From contig JAWQUS010000002.1 of assembly GCA_036365455.1 (NCBI GenBank), positions 6,696,001 through 6,760,000 on the forward strand: 64,000 bases of DNA, in the 5' to 3' direction. Shown in pieces: positions 53,166 to 57,594 of the stretch (positions within the stretch are counted from its first letter, which is position 1; each line of letters begins with the position of its first letter). A program made the position numbers and the translations under genes. This DNA is from Macrosoma leucophasiata (Eukaryota > Arthropoda > Insecta > Lepidoptera > Hedylidae). Below the pieces are notes generated by a model, which saw only the letters and a program-made list of their open reading frames with translations, had not been told where the DNA came from and made no database searches.

Positions 53166-55434
53166 TACCTTTTCACGGCCAAACGACTGAACCGATTTTA
53201 ATGAAATTTGGTATAGATATAAAGCTGACTTTGAGAAAGAACATAGTTATTTACATATCTACGCGGACGAAGCCGCGGGCAACAGCTAGTGTGTTTATAA
53301 ATAAGTGCGTAAAAGTATGTAATAGGTAGATATTAGATATTGTCTGTTTCCTATCTAAAAAGTCATAAAATCTTTAACCAACTGTAAGAACTTAAAATGT
53401 ATTTTTCTTTAGCGGGATTGTTATTGGTAACCAAGTTCTTGACTTCCGAGAATTTGGGCGAAGTTATTATTTATAATTACACATTAATCGCATTTGATTG
53501 ACGATTGGTAAATTTAAATATCAGCCATAGAATTTCAATTTAACAACCTTCTATTTTTTGCGATAAAACTTTTAATCGCCTACGAAAAGACCAGAATACT
53601 GAAGTATATAATACAGAGTAACATTGTTTGTCAGTTTCGTGGAACATTACCAAAGTAGGTCACCAGTTATCAAGATCGCTTTATGTTTAGTCAATACGTT
53701 ATGGACTTGATGATTCTATTAATATTCATGTGGGGTGTAAGCTGTGGCGATTAAAGGGCCACCTAGCTTTGAACATGTGTCGCCCACAATCACCGAACGA
53801 TAACTGGGTGGATGTGACATGGCTTTGATCACAAACAAAGGCGGCTACGTAAATCGGAAAATATATTCTTATAAAATGTATTCTTGAACTGAGACTGATT
53901 TTTAACAGAACCGGGGATAATAATAATAATAATTGCAACTCATTATACTTCCCACTGAGTCTCTCCCCTTTTTGGGGGTAGGCCTGGAGATTACTCCATC
54001 ACGCTGCTCCAATGCGGGTTGGTGGAGATACGGGTTAGAGGCCAACCCGTTGTCGGATGTTATTCAAATCACCCATAAAGCCTCCGACAAGGTTAAACGA
54101 CTGCTATCTATCGACAGCAACCGGGACCGGTTTAATGTGCACTCTAAAGCACGGACGCGCGCATTTTTTTAATTTGCCACTAGCGGTCACACATCACACA
54201 CCCGACCGCGCCCATATCGCTTAACCGAGTAGATCGCTTACGATCTGCACCAGCCGCGGGGCCATGCACGCTTCAAACCGGGGATACTCAAACCTATTTC
54301 ACGCCTATATATCCCTAAAGGAGTAAACAGGGGTGGAAGACAACAATATGCACATCGTTGTTTCGGTTCTGGGTGTTTGTGTAAGCACGTGGATGAGTCC
54401 GATTCAGGGCGTTAACACTATCAACATTTTTACTTTTACGAAAATTCTAAGTGACACTCTCTGAGGTTGGTAATATGCCTGATTAAAGTCTGGGCCGAGG
54501 ATGTAATAGATCCGGGGTACATAGGATTTAAAAAAATATTAATGGTGAATGCATGGCATGAAGGTGAAATAAAACTCGGAGAGTGATTGTATAGTTAAGA
54601 TTCACCGCTCTGACCGAGCAAACTAATGGAAGTGAGTTAATGGTCAACCCGACCAGAGAATTTGCATCTAGCTTGGTCATGCGATTATTTAAATTGAACG
54701 ATAACCAGTAACAAAGACTAAACGTCTTCCCAGAGGTGTTAATGCTTGAGAAAATCTAATAATGTCGCCGTAGACCCTGATTATTTGTAGGTACCAGGTA
54801 TTTAATGAAATATTAATTTGTTGCTTGTATTGCCCTATGGGGTAGGTAGAGGTCATGCAATCAAGAATGCATGCAAACACTCACGATTCGGCAATAACGT
54901 TTTGTTCCATGTTGCGTCATTAGGTGGTGTGGCCAACAACTCTTGCCACATCACCACCAAATTCAGTGGAAAAAACTCCCCAAAAATGAAATACCCCGAT
55001 CCTGGCGGATAATGGCTTGCTACTTAACTGTCGATGTTTTGCTTGCAATATCTGTGACGACTTATTTATAGTCGGCCTTTACCGCTGCCACAATCGCCAC
55101 GCTTGGCATGCGAATTGGCGATCGCAGTGGCAGTAGTTTTATCGCAGGATGCTGCTGCCCATCTTGCGTTATTGCACTTACTACCGCCCCATTTGAATGG
55201 TTTGACCGTCATTGTTTGGTTGTAATATCGTGCCATCGAGGCATAGAGGCGTTAAGTTACATTTTCTTAAACTAGATGTAGATAGATGTAGAACTAGAAC
55301 TGAGATGTAACTCACAGATGATCCTGTCTTTTGAAGGCCTTTGCGCATGTTATGCATACGTATTTCCGTTCGTCGCTGTGTGTGAGTTTGTGCTTCGCCA
55401 GCGCTGATGCGTTTCCAAACACTTTATTGCATAC
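16828..55434 (-). CDS. TRERF1/MIDEAS/ZNF541-like ELM2-SANT C2H2 zinc-finger protein (15 exons, 5' incomplete)
   Basis: Nuclear scaffold protein of the family that recruits HDAC1/2 through ELM2-SANT (MiDAC and related complexes). Exons on -: 55434-55316, 51225-51092, 49678-49572, 45861-45712, 23550-23365, 23191-23053, 22982-22747, 22660-22085, 22012-21782, 21625-21421, 20462-20280, 19932-19694, 18258-18139, 18043-17949, 16990-16828. All joins preserve phase, giving 2883 nt, or 960 residues plus TAG. Domains, in window-protein numbering: partial C2H2 1-19, C2H2 25-47, C2H2 53-77, Gly/Ser/Pro linkers 86-200, C2H2 204-226 (ECNLCHRKFKNIPALNGHMR), LIEEKIISRR motif about 262, disordered Ser/Pro-rich 290-690 with SPGxxY repeats, ELM2 about 712-785 (RINIGMDHQAEIPEL), SANT about 808-855 (RWTPDEVEAF...QCVQFYYFWKK), C2H2 900-922 (CKICGKVFNKVKSRSAHMKSH). 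The order matches ZNF541/TRERF1. The N terminus lies right of the window. The family call is from memory, without a search. Confidence 0.92.
16991..17948 (-). other. TRERF1-like intron 14
   Basis: Unique A+T-rich sequence; no repeat or exon recognised. Confidence 0.6.
17949..18043 (-). CDS. TRERF1-like exon 14: start of C-terminal C2H2 finger
   Basis: Acceptor CCACATTCAG, donor GGGAA|GTAAGT. It encodes GSVGQVPHGPASCTSSP, then NEEFPCKICG, the Cys pair of the last finger, and two bases of a split Lys. An in-frame TAA just upstream fixes the acceptor. Confidence 0.93.
18139..18258 (-). CDS. TRERF1-like exon 13: SANT domain, second half
   Basis: Acceptor CTATTACAG, donor TCTCAA|GTAAGC. Forty residues beginning IRTKDSKQCVQFYYFWKKV and continuing TKDYKTLYLRSWHTDQQ. 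It completes SANT helix 3 (QCVxFYYxWKK is typical of the family). Phase 0 both ends. Confidence 0.95.
18474..18491 (+). repeat. (TA)n short tandem repeat
   Basis: About nine TA dinucleotides in intron 12. Confidence 0.85.
18605..18775 (+). repeat. Repeat family D, in intron 12
   Basis: CAAAAATGGTGGGAATTTTC, CTTCATAAAAAGATTTTATT, AAAGTCCCCATCACTATACT, CATCATGTTCCACGTGGAAT. Same order as 5950-6130. Confidence 0.7.
19276..19333 (-). pseudogene. Decayed partial copy of exon 12
   Basis: ATCGTAATGGCTAAGTCC and GGGCGCGACATGAG occur here as in exon 12 (19722-19742 and 19799-19812), in the same order and orientation. About 40 bases of the exon between the blocks are missing. Lies 360 bp from the real exon inside intron 12. 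Not open as an exon. Confidence 0.7.
19489..19671 (+). mobile_element. tRNA-derived SINE (second family) beside exon 12
   Basis: Head GGTTAGTCCAGCGGTGTGTG and GGGTCGAGGGT (degenerate B box), followed by a body with AAATATTTGTTTCTGGGTG and CAGGTTTATACCTAGTGTGG. It ends about 22 bp from the exon 12 donor. Confidence 0.65.
19694..19932 (-). CDS. TRERF1-like exon 12: ELM2 second half and SANT start
   Basis: Acceptor TATCTCCGCAG, donor CAACTG|GTAAGC. It encodes RMFMELAMCAAMPVGG, ECGGDIRAATLRLMSR (end of ELM2) and ESRWTPDEVEAFLAGL, HYDKDFFRISQL (SANT helices 1 and 2). A SINE ends about 20 bp beyond the donor, and a decayed partial copy of the exon lies at 19276-19333. Confidence 0.96.
19995..20262 (+). 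repeat. Family C repeat abutting exon 11 donor
   Basis: ACACAAGCATGCAGCTCAGG, GTAGATGCGTTGCCATCCC, GTACACGATAGTGCCACTTG, TAATTGCGGTGGAGCCGCCC. Its end lies about 17 bp from the intron 11 donor (20279), so most of intron 11 is this repeat. Confidence 0.75.
20280..20462 (-). CDS. TRERF1-like exon 11: ELM2 domain, first half
   Basis: Acceptor TTAACCACCCAG, donor GAAG|GTGTGT. After a split Gly it encodes IPSESDILAHLEEPRLPR, then INIGMDHQAEIPEL and APEQLLWDPGINDALDDNE. These are the ELM2 core, which in the family contributes to HDAC1/2 recruitment. A second acceptor-like AG 10 bases downstream was rejected because it breaks phase. Confidence 0.95.
20463..21420 (-). other. TRERF1-like intron 10
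   Basis: No repeat family recognised. Phases of exons 10 and 11 fit directly, so no missing exon is required here. Confidence 0.6.
21421..21625 (-). CDS. TRERF1-like exon 10: basic region and YTPQPIL motif
   Basis: Acceptor GCATTACAG, donor CCAATG|GTAAGT. It encodes VCVEGRDTVPAVFLSPSS, a basic stretch (PQRRKRRASP) that could be a nuclear localisation signal, and NHYTPQPILYPEREGSGLL. The last resembles the conserved block just before ELM2 in vertebrate TRERF1/MIDEAS. Confidence 0.92.
21782..22012 (-). CDS. TRERF1-like exon 9
   Basis: Acceptor CTTTTTTTCAG, donor CTGCAG|GTACCC. It encodes 77 residues starting VEEALEEVLPEECKSLDAY, with PTPRRIMLNSEDPLLSS and a basic RPLRRLHRIS segment. No named domain. 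Phase 0 at both ends. Confidence 0.9.
22085..22660 (-). CDS. TRERF1-like exon 8: large disordered exon with SPGxxY repeats
   Basis: Acceptor CTATTTATTTCAG, donor GAAGAA|GTATGT. It encodes 192 residues from VVKRSASDPGQSS to MSSQEE. FTFRPELFGVSF and DDGYFSPALNED look like short linear motifs. At 22196-22333 there are five degenerate 9-12-residue repeats with core SPG(L/F/I)xY. The following 72-bp intron is in frame and free of stops. Confidence 0.92.
22747..22982 (-). CDS. TRERF1-like exon 7: Ala/Pro/Thr-rich region
   Basis: Acceptor ATATTTTTTAG, donor ACGAAG|GTATGT. It encodes 78 residues, including a Pro/Ser/Ala-rich part and ITAGHKDSTLIELLKKGSTK at the end. Probably disordered apart from the final helix-like segment. 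Intron 6 (70 bp) and intron 7 (86 bp) flank it. Confidence 0.88.
23053..23191 (-). CDS. TRERF1-like exon 6: VSVRALIEEKIISRR segment
   Basis: Acceptor CTTTATCAG, donor ACAG|GTAACA. It encodes DSDNKKLDKKEST, then VSVRALIEEKIISRRG and a Thr/Ser tail. The LIEEKI-RR block is a conserved short motif that I associate with this family. It ends with one base of a split Gly. Confidence 0.9.
23365..23550 (-). CDS. TRERF1-like exon 5: C2H2 finger 4
   Basis: Acceptor AATTTGACAG, donor AAAAAG|GTACGA. A Gly/Ser-rich start is followed by VECNLCHRKFKNIPALNGH and MRLHGGYFKK, the hallmark finger of TRERF1/MIDEAS/ZNF541 proteins (Cys 206, 209; His 222, 226 in window numbering). Part of its 5' end is duplicated at 23820-23892. 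Confidence 0.95.
23597..23892 (-). pseudogene. Decayed copy of exon 8 segment joined to exon 5 start
   Basis: 23632-23815 matches 22216-22405 (the SPGxxY part of exon 8) on the same strand with many substitutions and indels; a gap removes the stretch before ACCTCCAT. 23820-23892 repeats 23527-23596, meaning the exon 5 start, its acceptor and adjacent intron. The copy has no shared open frame, so it looks like a dead duplicate of parts of this same gene. Confidence 0.82.
24990..25215 (+). repeat. Family C interspersed repeat
   Basis: AACAAGCATATAGTTAACAT, GATGCGTTGTCACTCC, GGAACACGATAGCGCTGAAC, GTGGTGCCTACGCCCGCAAG. Same order as the other copies. Non-coding. Confidence 0.8.
25543..25735 (-). 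mobile_element. Helitron-like element, inverted
   Basis: + strand ACTAGCTGTCCCGGCAAACT is the reverse of the AGTTTGCCGGG..AGCTAGT ending of 57587; GCCGATTCTCATAGATAC and CAAGCCGTTTCGGAGGAGTA follow. Confidence 0.65.
26438..27200 (+). repeat. Local tandem duplication, second unit split by SINE
   Basis: 26438-26687 and 26688-27200 (minus the SINE) share AATACTCAGCCTCTTTGGTC, GCGGCAGCCCT.ACGGGTG, TTAGGTTAATGC and TAGAAGCGTTTTTGC.TTAA. Units diverge by roughly 10-15% by eye. Confidence 0.8.
26853..27102 (-). mobile_element. tRNA-derived SINE with 13-bp TSD
   Basis: - strand starts with A-box-like TAGCCTAGTGGTAGCAGG and has a perfect B box GGTTCGATTCC. The body includes the CATGTAACAGGTGGCGA segment seen in other copies. 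TTAAATTATTCTT flanks it at 26840-26852 and 27103-27115. It landed in the second unit of a local tandem duplication. Confidence 0.85.
27713..27766 (-). CDS. Possible alternative first exon inside intron 4
   Basis: On - an ATG in good context (A at -3, G at +4) opens 18 codons, MENWITQLFHVPIFNKPK, ending at a strong donor AAG|GTAAGA in phase 0. That phase matches exon 5, so a shorter isoform lacking fingers 1-3 could start here. An initiator-like CAGT lies about 45 bp upstream on -. The ORF is short and could be chance. Confidence 0.3.
28487..28633. mobile_element. MITE, family B
   Basis: CCCCTTTATTCATAAACGTA at left and TACGTTTACGAATAAGGGGG at right are inverted repeats; the interior includes GACAAAGGAGAGATGAGCAA. 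Related sequence at 52971-53082 and 63946-64000. Confidence 0.8.
29212..29320 (-). mobile_element. Headless copy of second SINE family
   Basis: CCACACTAGGTATAAACTTG and CCCGAAACAAATATCTGTAG repeat the body of 51550-51732; the tRNA-like head is absent, consistent with 5' truncation. Confidence 0.7.
30002..30110. repeat. 109-bp inverted repeat, arms about 32 bp
   Basis: CATTTCAATAATTTGTTCGA..GAGGTT inverted as AACCTC..TCGAACGAATAATTGAAATG; spacer 45 bp. MITE-like but without a second copy here. Confidence 0.8.
30195..30274 (+). mobile_element. tRNA-like short SINE, diverged
   Basis: Ends AATTCGAGTCTCGCCTGAAG followed by GCAAATTTTTCTTT, matching the B-box region and tail of 783-700. The A-box half is weak. 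Confidence 0.45.
30380..30545. repeat. Repeat family E (probable LINE 3' end)
   Basis: Shares CACGTTTGGCATGCGGATTG, GGCGATCGTAGTG and CTGCTGCCCATCTTGCGTTA with 55086-55225. At its left, CAGCCGAAAGATGTCCACTG is the reverse of the RTE end CAGTGGACGTCTTATGGCTG at 2672-2691, so it contains inverted RTE tail sequence. Confidence 0.6.
31655..31735 (-). mobile_element. tRNA-like SINE head
   Basis: On -: ATTTAGCGGAGTTCGACTAC (A-box-like) and GCTGGTTCAAACTCC (B-box-like). A short internal inverted repeat (TGGATCAAG/CTTGATCCA) sits where an anticodon arm would be. Tentative. Confidence 0.4.
32592..32730. mobile_element. MITE, 139-bp foldback
   Basis: AGGGCGAGATTCACAGACCG is inverted as CGGTCTGTGAATCTCACCCT; the inner CTTTACTTTCAGC and GCTGAAAGTAAAG also pair. 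Confidence 0.85.
32740..32925 (+). repeat. Purine-rich GGAGAGGAGA repeat region
   Basis: CGGAGAGGAGAGGAGACGAG and GAAGAGGAGAGGAGATG recur 95 bp apart around a block with CATCTCTTTCCCGC inverted between them. Possibly a separate MITE; no coding signal. Confidence 0.4.
32970..34720. repeat. Diverged tandem array, about five units
   Basis: Recurring blocks in the same order: GCATATTTGCAATGAACTTT, GTAGGTTTGAATCACAATAT, GCCGCATCG.C.C, GGCTTCACAAAG, GTAAACTTGTG, and later CTAGGATGCTTCTA with ATCTAGTCTGTGT. Unit starts near 32995, 33408, 33720, 34065 and 34578. No open frame. Confidence 0.75.
36183..36372 (-). repeat. Family C repeat, partial
   Basis: + strand reads ACTATCGTGTTCCGGCCAGG, ATGTACGGACCTGTAATTTC, AAGTGGCAATGCATCTACAT, ACTTACCATCAATGTAAATT, the reverse order of the + copies. 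Confidence 0.75.
37885..37933. repeat. Hairpin with 23-bp arms
   Basis: CCTCTGACCCTCATGTAAG and CTTACGTGAGGGTCAGAGG are inverted with one mismatch, separated by TGGTAGCCCCA. Confidence 0.85.
39285..39322. repeat. Perfect 18-bp-arm hairpin
   Basis: AAATTCTATACCACATCA, loop AA, TGATGTGGTATAGAATTT. Exact inverted repeat. Confidence 0.9.
39786..40760 (+). repeat. Duplicated roughly 240-bp sequence, first copy split by SINE
   Basis: 39790-39861 plus 40177-40345 equals 40521-40755: TTTCTCACGT, ATTAGCCCCTCCCATAATAT, AGTTTGATCAAAACACG, GGTAAGAACAGGTGTCAGCA, CACATTACGCGACCGA. Only the first copy contains the SINE. Confidence 0.8.
39862..40176 (-). mobile_element. tRNA-derived SINE, same family
   Basis: Head at right: TAGCGTAGTGGTAGCAGG and B box GGTTCGATTCC on -. 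Body CCGGTTACGTTTTGG..CATGTAACAGG matches 26853-27102. AATTCTA flanks it (39855-39861, 40177-40183). A 16-A run borders the left end. A neighbouring copy of the target repeat (40591-40606) preserves the empty site. Confidence 0.85.
41955..42040 (+). repeat. Family C repeat, fragment
   Basis: GAGGTCAAAACGAAGATGCG, GTTACCACC..GGCTTTTG, TGCCTCTGTGATAAACATTA. Middle section only. Confidence 0.6.
42503..42540. repeat. Perfect 15-bp inverted repeat at RTE 5' junction
   Basis: TATTTGTATGTCATA (42503-42517) and TATGACATACAAATA (42526-42540) around ATATTTTT. The left arm is flanking DNA, and the right arm lies between the TSD and the RTE leader. Confidence 0.85.
42585..44099 (+). pseudogene. RTE endonuclease plus start of RT
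   Basis: Endonuclease motifs in order: LATWNVRSLF, LQEVRW (metal-binding Glu), LNAYAPT, LVGDFNAKLG, NQIDHILID, CDSDHYMV. RT begins at KNNKTPGIDDLPAELWKY. Between GFKVLGRKGRVKRKVQ and the RT start the usual roughly 100-residue connector is missing, suggesting an internal deletion near 43740-43790. The frame ends at CGFRRNR*, where related elements continue through RT. The listed start is the upstream limit of the open frame; a later ATG (42640) may be the real start. Confidence 0.88.
44065..44586 (+). pseudogene. RTE reverse transcriptase core, frame 2
   Basis: Continues the RT: VDQIFLLKQIMEKRWEY, block A FVDIAKAYDSIDR (catalytic Asp), block B GLKQGDALSPMLFNI, block C GYADDLALLG (YADD). All three catalytic Asp residues are present. 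It overlaps the previous and next frames because of small frameshifting changes. Confidence 0.88.
44565..45275 (+). pseudogene. RTE C-terminal region, frame 3
   Basis: Thumb and C-terminal domain: AAKFKYLGCTVTD, ILLYGCETWTLT, HRFRWLGHLERM, GRPVGRPRYCWID. It ends just before the AGTA repeats. Same family layout as the fragment at 1721-2740, but a clearly different subfamily. Confidence 0.88.
45712..45861 (-). CDS. TRERF1-like exon 4: Gly/Ser- and Pro-rich linker
   Basis: Acceptor ATTCGTGTAG, donor TGTAAT|GTAAGT. Fifty residues: a Ser/Gly tract (TSTSGSGGGSGD), then a Pro/Thr tract (PPCTPPAPPTPPARLK) and a basic end. Phase 0 at both ends. Its donor begins the 22-kb intron 4. Confidence 0.85.
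46016..46158. mobile_element. MITE (foldback), family A
   Basis: GCCTGGGTCGCACTAAGATA..ATCATGGTGCAACCCAGGC; arms GTTAAAGTTATTGTAACATT and inverted partner. Better preserved than the copy at 8377-8531. Confidence 0.85.
46985..47362 (+). repeat. Two tandem Helitron-like units
   Basis: Units 46985-47149 and 47150-47362 share AAAAATGAAT.TTTGTC, ATCGTAAACTA.GCATTTGAT, TTTCTGAGTTGG, TTGGTGGCG.AGCAA.GCG and end in CTAG (47146-47149, 47359-47362). Confidence 0.65.
48192..49463. mobile_element. 1.27-kb non-autonomous TIR element flanked by TA
   Basis: Ends GGGGAGAGTCGGATATATTG and (reversed) GGGGAGAGTCTGGTATATTG form imperfect inverted repeats of about 20 bp; TA flanks both ends (48190-48191, 49464-49465). 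At least seven copies of a GGTACAATTTATC-like motif occur in both orientations inside (near 48209, 48376, 48404, 48425, 49072, 49106, 49421). No transposase frame. Resembles a Tc1/mariner-superfamily derivative. Confidence 0.7.
49572..49678 (-). CDS. TRERF1-like exon 3: Ser/Thr/Asn-rich linker
   Basis: Acceptor CGTATTTCAG, donor TCTGAC|GTAAGT. It encodes ATTTGSNSSGNERD then a Ser-rich segment ending TNSLHSD. Low complexity, no domain. Phase fits both neighbours, and the exon is G+C-rich against an A+T-rich intron. Confidence 0.85.
50356..50650. mobile_element. G+C-rich 295-bp TIR element (MITE-like)
   Basis: Left end CACTAGAGCCACCCGACACC and right end (reversed) CACTACAGCCAACCGGCACC are imperfect inverted repeats of about 30 bp. 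The interior is markedly G+C-rich against A+T-rich intron. An internal open frame of 104 codons has no recognisable feature and is probably incidental. Confidence 0.55.
50714..50943 (+). mobile_element. Short retroelement with A-run inserted in family C repeat
   Basis: The family C sequence ..TGCGGTGGT breaks at 50713 and resumes as TTGCGGTGGTACCTACGC near 50950, after an A-run (50939-50946). The insert carries a perfect hairpin CACCGTCTG..CAGACGGTG. It is either a 5'-truncated LINE end or a SINE; no coding capacity. Confidence 0.55.
51092..51225 (-). CDS. TRERF1-like exon 2: end of finger 2 and finger 3
   Basis: Acceptor TTTCGACAG, donor ACAA|GTAAGT. The first base completes Leu, then NGHMLTHRNKKPYECK closes finger 2. 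Finger 3 is CKADGCGKSYCDARSLRRH, with the wider C-x4-C spacing. It ends with one base of a split Asn codon. Confidence 0.93.
51550..51732 (-). mobile_element. tRNA-derived SINE, second family
   Basis: On -: CTTAGTCAGGAGGTATGAGA (A-box region), perfect B box GGTTCGATACC, then AAATATTTATTTCGGGTTTG and TTTATACCTAGTGTGGAGC. Head and body match the + copy at 19489-19671. Confidence 0.8.
51760..51855 (+). mobile_element. Partial SINE body, opposite orientation
   Basis: GGGACAAAACGTAATCGGCGA..GTGGATATTTGAATGTATGC is the reverse complement of the SINE body segment with ACACCCACGAT..GGTTACGTTTTGG. Fragment only. Confidence 0.5.
51925..52075 (+). repeat. Family C repeat, partial
   Basis: GTGATGACTGCAGCCTAGAC to GTGCCGGAAATTACAGGGCC; the GCGGTGGTGCC end is missing. 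Confidence 0.75.
52429..52525 (+). mobile_element. tRNA-like short SINE
   Basis: GTCGGTAGCTCAGTAAAATG, GGCTGGACTAGAGATCGCAA, GCGGGTTCCACC (weak B box), CACCTGAAGTCGAAATTTTC. Same order as 783-700. Confidence 0.6.
52685..52905 (-). mobile_element. Old copy of the same SINE family
   Basis: TCATACCTGTATTTTACG..., AACACCCACCATTTGCC, TATTGACATC and GAATCCAGGACCCCAGCG follow the order of the copy at 26853-27102 with heavy divergence. The B box is degraded. Confidence 0.6.
52971..53082. mobile_element. MITE family B, right end missing
   Basis: CTTATTCATAAACGTATTTT and GACAAAGGAGAGATAATCAA match 28487-28633. The right TIR is replaced by the Helitron-like element starting near 53084. Confidence 0.7.
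53084..53289 (+). mobile_element. Helitron-like non-autonomous element with (TCTG)n
   Basis: Interior ATGCGAAAGTAACTCTG, (TCTG)n, AAACGACTGAACCGATTTTA, and a hairpin CGCGGACGAAGCCGCG followed by a CTAG end at 53286-53289 and T. This matches the hairpin-plus-CTRR rule for Helitron 3' ends. The 5' limit is approximate. Confidence 0.7.
53117..53165 (+). repeat. (TCTG)n microsatellite
   Basis: About twelve uninterrupted TCTG units inside the Helitron-like element. Confidence 0.95.
54826..55015 (-). mobile_element. Old partial copy of the same SINE family
   Basis: TGCATGCAAACACTCACGATT, ATAACGTTTTGTTCCATGT and a following AACTCCCCAAAAATG segment match the SINE body. The tRNA-like head is missing. 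Confidence 0.5.
55070..55232. repeat. Repeat family E
   Basis: CACGCTTGGCATGCGAATTG, GGCGATCGCAGTGGCAG, GCTGCTGCCCATCTTGCGTT, TTGAATGGTTTGACCG. Ends about 80 bp from exon 1 of the TRERF1-like gene. Confidence 0.65.
55316..55434 (-). CDS. TRERF1-like exon 1 of window: zinc fingers 1 (partial) and 2
   Basis: Acceptor TTGTTACAG, donor CATCT|GTGAGT. It encodes 39 residues plus two bases. VCNKVFGNASALAKHKLTH supplies the second Cys and both His of a C2H2 finger; its first Cys must lie in an unseen upstream exon. SDERKYVCITCAKAFKRQDH begins finger 2, which is split across the intron. Confidence 0.93.
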
Positions 55435-55860
55435 CTGTAACAAAATCACAATTAGTTAGTGTCAAGAACAACATAACCGGGGTAGGTATAGTTCCAATGG
55501 TGGAGTCACCACATTATCTCATTTCTTTTCTTTTCTATTTACTTTATATTACTTATGTTATCAGTTTGTTAAAGGGGAAATGAGACATTCTACTGGTATA
55601 CTTCTTTACATTGGTATATTATATTTAGTTTTATCTTCGTGATATTCTTATTTAAATATTTAGCTTGTTTGACATGTATATCAATGGTTATTTACTTTAA
55701 TTTATTTTGTTTGTTTTTTGTATCATAGGAGGTGCCAGTCACCCTAAATAAATTAATGAATTTCTGACCTTCATCAAACCAGCTAAAAGACATCCAGCCG
55801 GCACTGGATTCCCTAAAGACGTGCACAACAGTAAGTATTGTGCGCGTCTTTAAGGGTAAC

Positions 55861-56120
55861 AAACAAGCATGCAGTTTTCATAGAAGTGATGACTGCAGCT
55901 TAAAGATACCTATGCAAGAACCAGATGCAGTCAAAATGTAGATGCGTTGCCACTCCTGAGACCTAAGTTGTTATGTCTCTGTGATAGTTAATACGGGGAT
56001 ATTACTACCTAACCGGGACACGATAGTCTCGAACACTAACATTTAGCGGTAGGATAGATTAGGTAATGCGGTGGTGCCTACGCCCTCGAGCTCCTACGCT
56101 TGGAACTCTAACACCAGTGA
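55861..56120 (+). repeat. Family C interspersed repeat
   Basis: AAACAAGCATGCAGTTTTCA, GATGACTGCAGCTTA, AGATGCGTTGCCACTCCTGA, GGACACGATAGTCTCGAACA, GGTGGTGCCTACGCCCTCG. Confidence 0.85.
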
Positions 56121-57192
56121 AATAACAAAATTAGATTTTTTAACTTCTTTTAGATGGATTTTGAACCAATCATTTACCTACTTGATCGATTCGGCTTACA
56201 AATTTTTACCACGTGCTTACATACTCCACATTTTTAAACTGTAGGTACATTGCCGCAATATTGGCGGTTCAACTAAGCGCACTTTGCGAGAGCCCACTAG
56301 TTCTATTATAAATCAAACGGACTCCTGCTGCGACGGAAAATTACTAATTTTCGTCCGTGTTATTTATTTCCTTATTTTTTATAATATCAACACATTATAT
56401 GTATAAGACGATATGTACCTATGATTTGTGCCTGAAAAATTACACCAATGTAGGTCCTTATTTATGCCATAGTAGAAATGAACGTACAGCAGTAACTGAG
56501 AGAGAGAACAGTGGTTCATGTTACTGAAAAACAGCAGTATTGAACTAGGCACTGTAAAAATCTCGGAACAAATGTTTATTTAAATACGAACAAAGACAAT
56601 CAAACTAAAACGTTCACCGAGCAACGACTTGAGTCCGGCTAAGCAACGTATCTTTAATTAATACGGCCCACTATGAAACAATTCTCTTAGGGCGAATCCG
56701 ATGTGACATTGGCAGTACAATGGAAGCTTACAACTTCGGATATTCGTGCTGTCGTGACTTTGTTTTGAACGTATTTTATTTCTTTTTATTGTTTATCAGG
56801 CTGTTTAATATGTCCCTATGCTGTGCTCAGTCTTCTTATAAATAACTTAGAAAGGAAGATCCAACTAGAACAGTAGAATATGAAAATACTTAGTGAGTTT
56901 TGGGCACAGAGAAATCAAACTATTCAATATCTTTATATTGATTATGTTGCTCGGCATTTATTTTCGGTACAATGTTGTACTTAATAAGGTATTACTTTTG
57001 AACTTTAGCTAAATAAAAGGTATAAAAAAAAATAAAAGAATCTGTTATTTAGTAGAGGCATTCAATGAGAGATTATTATTTTTTTTCTAAACCTTTCACT
57101 CGAGAAGATCGGGTCCTGCCATCTTTTGAAACCCGCCTGCCACGGATCATATTTCGCACTTCCTGACTTCCGATCGGAACTTATTTCATCTA

Positions 57193-57340
57193 TATATCGC
57201 TTCTTTACAAGAATAATGTGACATTTCATATAGAACGATTTAGATGAAATCCCACGTTATTCTTGTAAGAATAATGTTGCATTTCATAAAGAACGATTTA
57301 GATGAAATGTCACATTATTCTTGTAAAGAGGCGATATGTA
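57193..57340. repeat. 148-bp inverted repeat with internal direct repeats
   Basis: TATCGCTTCTTTACAAGAAT and ATTCTTGTAAAGAGGCGATA close the ends; GAACGATTTAGATGAAAT occurs twice inside. Confidence 0.75.
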
Positions 57341-57587
57341 TATAAAAATCAATTGCTGTTCGTTAGTCTCGCTAAAACTCGAGAACGGCTGGACCGATTT
57401 GGCTAATTTTGGTTTTGAATGATTTTTGGGAGTCCAGGGAAGGTTTAAAAGGTAAGAAAATATGAAGAAATTGAAGGGAAATAGTAAAAACCACAATTTC
57501 ATTTTTCCATACAAATAGTCCGTATCTATCAAATCTTTGACACATTATTTCATTCTGAGGCAATACGAAGTTTGCCGGGTCAGCTAG
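57341..57587 (+). mobile_element. Helitron-like non-autonomous element
   Basis: AACGGCTGGACCGATTTGGC and CGAAGTTTGCCGGGTCAG, ending CTAG at 57584-57587 followed by T. Shares the ending with 25543 (inverted) and 2961. Confidence 0.6.
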
Positions 57588-57594
57588 TAATCTA

